From positions 4,641,416 to 4,705,415 of the forward strand of contig NC_081549.1 in assembly GCF_901000735.1 (NCBI RefSeq): DNA of 64,000 bases. Direction: 5' to 3'. This DNA is from Corylus avellana. Lineage: Eukaryota; Streptophyta; Magnoliopsida; Fagales; Betulaceae. The notes under the pieces are model-generated. The model saw only the letters and a list, made by a program, of their open reading frames with translations, searched no databases and was not told the origin of the DNA. Shown one piece after another: positions 61,674-64,000 of the stretch. A program made the position numbers and the translations under genes. Numbering within the stretch: the stretch's first letter is position 1; the number at the start of each line of letters is the position of its first letter.

Positions 61674-62972
61674 CTGCATCCACGAAAGAGAACCCAATGT
61701 CATGGGAGGTATGACACTGAAAACAAATATGCCTATGTGAAATGCACAATAATAAAAGAGGGGAGCATAACCAACCATAAACAGCCCGCTACATTTATTT
61801 TAAGGTCCGCATATCTACCACAGGTCTCAGCTATATAACCCAGTTACAATTATCAACTGGAAGTAAATTGTCTGGCTCATATTTTTTGCACATGTTAAAG
61901 GTTAGAGCTCTAAATTTACAATAAAGGACAGACTGATAAATAATCTAAACAATCACAGGGGAAAGAAACATGATATATGAATACATTCCTGATAAATATG
62001 CTCTCCCATTTAGAAACTGATAACGAACTTCAACTAAGGTGGTAAATAAAATTTCTAGTATATCAATCTTGCATCACAAGGAAATTCATCGACGATGACG
62101 CGACGATATCTGTGGGAGCACCACTATCCTCGATTTGTGTATACCCGAGCACCTAAATTATCGGACAACATCCTGCCATCTCTTTAGTGGTACATCAAGT
62201 TCAGTCCTCACAATCCTGCACGTTTTGTAATCCCTAACTCTCTCAAGATCATAAACACTCCTCCCCCTCCCACCCCAAAAAAAAATTCGTATGTGCTTTA
62301 ATAACCAAGCAATTATTCCAAACTAAAGTTAAGAAATTGACACTAAAAGCGACACAAAATCATCTAAATCTTCATCGAGCACTTAATTCTCATAATCTTT
62401 GCAAAGTAAACCTCACTAAATCTTGATATTTAACCATAATCTCATGCCTTCTAATTAATTTGTCTCTACTAAGCTCAACTTTTGTACCGCCTGCACTAAT
62501 TTGTCCTCTTTTCTCTTTTTATATTTTTCCTTTCATTTTAGAGTACCGACTTCTTTTTCCCGTTTGGTTTACAAACATTTAAAAAATGGAGAACTCAGCC
62601 AAGACAAATAGTTGACACTCGCATAATTAGGCTGAGCTTCTACTTTTCTCAGGTCCCGACAATGAAAGACGACACTTGGAATTTCTAACCCTCTTTGGAA
62701 CTTGTTGCCCTAATATTTTCTCAGCAACCAAACAACCAAATCATAGATCTACGGTGAAACAAATTCAAACATTGAATTAAATTGGAACTATATTAAAACA
62801 TAAAAAGCACACAGAAATCAGCATCCAAACAGATTGAAGAAAAATGAGAAGGAGTCGGAGCCCTAGGCTGTTTCTTATCATTTTTTATCCGTGTAGGTCG
62901 AGGAACCAAACAGGCCGTAAGGGTTATAGATTCAAAACTTTAAGAAACAGAGAGAGCCAGAGAGGAAATCAC
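61674..62972 (-). other. Probable 5'-UTR intron of ESSS gene
   Basis: Bounded on the minus strand by donor CCTCCAG|GTGATT (exon edge 62973) and acceptor GATGCAG| (exon edge 61673), giving 1,299 bp. No coding exon recognised inside. Inferred from splice signals only. Confidence 0.5.
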
Positions 62973-63139
62973 CTGGAGGCTGATCGTCCACGGAGCGTTT
63001 CGGTGTTTCCCTTGAACCTTCCAAGGCCCGTTTCTTCTCTACCAAACAGAGAGAAGAAAAAAAAACAGAGAGAGAAGTTTTAATTTTTGTCGTACATATC
63101 AACGATGGCGTTTTGGTCTTTGAATTTTTTTAAAACGTG

Positions 63140-63142
<3 letters not shown>

Positions 63143-63182
<40 letters not shown>
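63143..63182. repeat. (TTA)n microsatellite
   Basis: About 13 ATT/TTA units upstream of the probable ESSS leader exon. Confidence 0.95.
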
Positions 63183-63183
<1 letters not shown>

Positions 63184-63349
63184 TCGTTTGTTTTATTTTT
63201 AAAAACTTTTTTTTTTTTCATATTTTTAAAAATTTAAAATGAAGCAAGAGTTACTTTTGGATGAATGGGTTTTTTATTTTTTAAATAAAAAAAAAAAACA
63301 CATTTTTGATAACTAATTGATAATTTTCATATTAACTAATTGATAATTT

Positions 63350-63580
63350 TTATATGGACCGAAATTTCCTCCAAATCTGTTTAGAGAAAATATCCTCAAA
63401 CCCATTTAAAATAGTGCTATGTGTCTATAAACATTTAAAAGACACATTAAATTTAATCTAAATTAGTAAACTGCTATTAATGACATTAAGAATTTAATGT
63501 CTTTAAATATTTATAGACACATGACACTATTTTAAATGGGTTGGAGAATATTTCCTCCAAACTGGTTTTGCAAAAATTTC
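63350..63580. mobile_element. Fold-back MITE, about 230 bp
   Basis: The left arm (GAAATTTCCTCCAAATCTGT, then CCCATTTAAAATAGTG, then TGTGTCTATAAACATTTAAA) is mirrored by the right (TTTAAATATTTATAGACACA, CACTATTTTAAATGGG, CAAACTGG). Non-coding. Confidence 0.8.
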
Positions 63581-63707
63581 TGTCACTTTCATATTACACA
63601 TGTTTGGTAACAAATTATCATTACATTTGTGATATAATATTATTAAATTTCGATCAAATAATAATTTTAAAAATTACATCAGTTTTGAGAAAATACAAAG
63701 AAATAAG

Positions 63708-63823
63708 GGTGACATTGCATTGCTCAATTAAAAAACTATAGTGCTAGACACGCTTAGTATTTCTTTGTGGGTGACATTTAGCATTACTCAACGCGAAAAC
63801 TATAGTGATAGACACGCTTAGTA
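63708..63823. repeat. Two diverged direct repeats of about 53 bp
   Basis: GGGTGACATT, then CTCAA, AAAACTATAGTG and TAGACACGCTTAGTA occur twice, starting at about 63708 and 63769. Confidence 0.8.
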
Positions 63824-64000
63824 ACCATAGTGTGGTAAGAAATATGTAGCCATCGGATTTGTGCAACAGTTTTTTTTTTTTTTTACAACCAAAAATGCAA
63901 TATTTAACCGAATTCCCTAGTTCAGAGATGGTATTACAAACCAACCACAAGATATTTCATCCCAACTCTGTAGAAATAATTGAAGAGAGTTTATAAGATA

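Overview
The window is nuclear DNA from a flowering plant, most likely a eudicot. It is AT-rich, its genes have spliced GT-AG introns, and the spaces between them are crowded with fold-back elements, LINE remnants and small LTR elements. The proteins are recognisably plant forms: a peroxisomal-type M16 peptidase, a DUF642 wall protein, the receptor-like kinase PXC3, eS27 and a plant complex I ESSS-type subunit. I cannot name the species. Four runs of exactly 100 N (385-484, 1977-2076, 21006-21105, 24872-24971) and one of 20 N (21416-21435) mark it as a scaffolded draft assembly.

Layout. 1-384: LINE reverse-transcriptase zinc-binding fragment. 485-1976: a small contig that is an inverted near-copy of 5735-7245. 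2379-6381 (minus): first six exons of an insulin-degrading-enzyme-like peptidase, its 3' part lost at the contig edge, with a LINE in intron 3. 8877-12555 (minus): complete three-exon DUF642 gene whose 2.5-kb intron holds several miniature elements. 15820-16447 (plus): complete four-exon ribosomal protein eS27. 21106-24871: another small contig, an inverted near-copy of 50389-54072. 24972-32424: an almost perfect second copy of 13564-21005, including eS27. 32914-33103: NAC-like exon fragment. 33717-35387: small non-autonomous LTR retrotransposon with intact target duplication. 37746-38315 (plus): Cgr1-type nucleolar protein. 45055-45453 (plus): unrecognised small cysteine-containing protein. 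56140-59023 (plus): LRR receptor-like pseudokinase PXC3. 61099-61666 (minus): ESSS-type mitochondrial complex I subunit with a probable 5'-UTR intron.

The main structural message is that much of the repetition is probably not biological. Every block that is nearly identical to another either lies between gaps or ends at one, which is how unpurged alternate-haplotype contigs and unmerged contig overlaps look. After collapsing them the likely gene order is M16 peptidase, DUF642, eS27, NAC fragment, Cgr1, small Cys protein, PXC3, ESSS. From memory, Arabidopsis chromosome 2 carries an M16 peptidase, two DUF642 genes and PXC3 consecutively (At2g41790 to At2g41820), so this looks like conserved microsynteny. 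A different, older repetition is probably real: a 3-4 kb flank lies downstream of both eS27 (16627-20365) and Cgr1 (38671-42672), with a partial third copy at 33355-36536.

The genes do not form one pathway. They are housekeeping and signalling genes that sit together by ancestry. I found no CRISPR array, tRNA, rRNA or convincing new multi-gene system.
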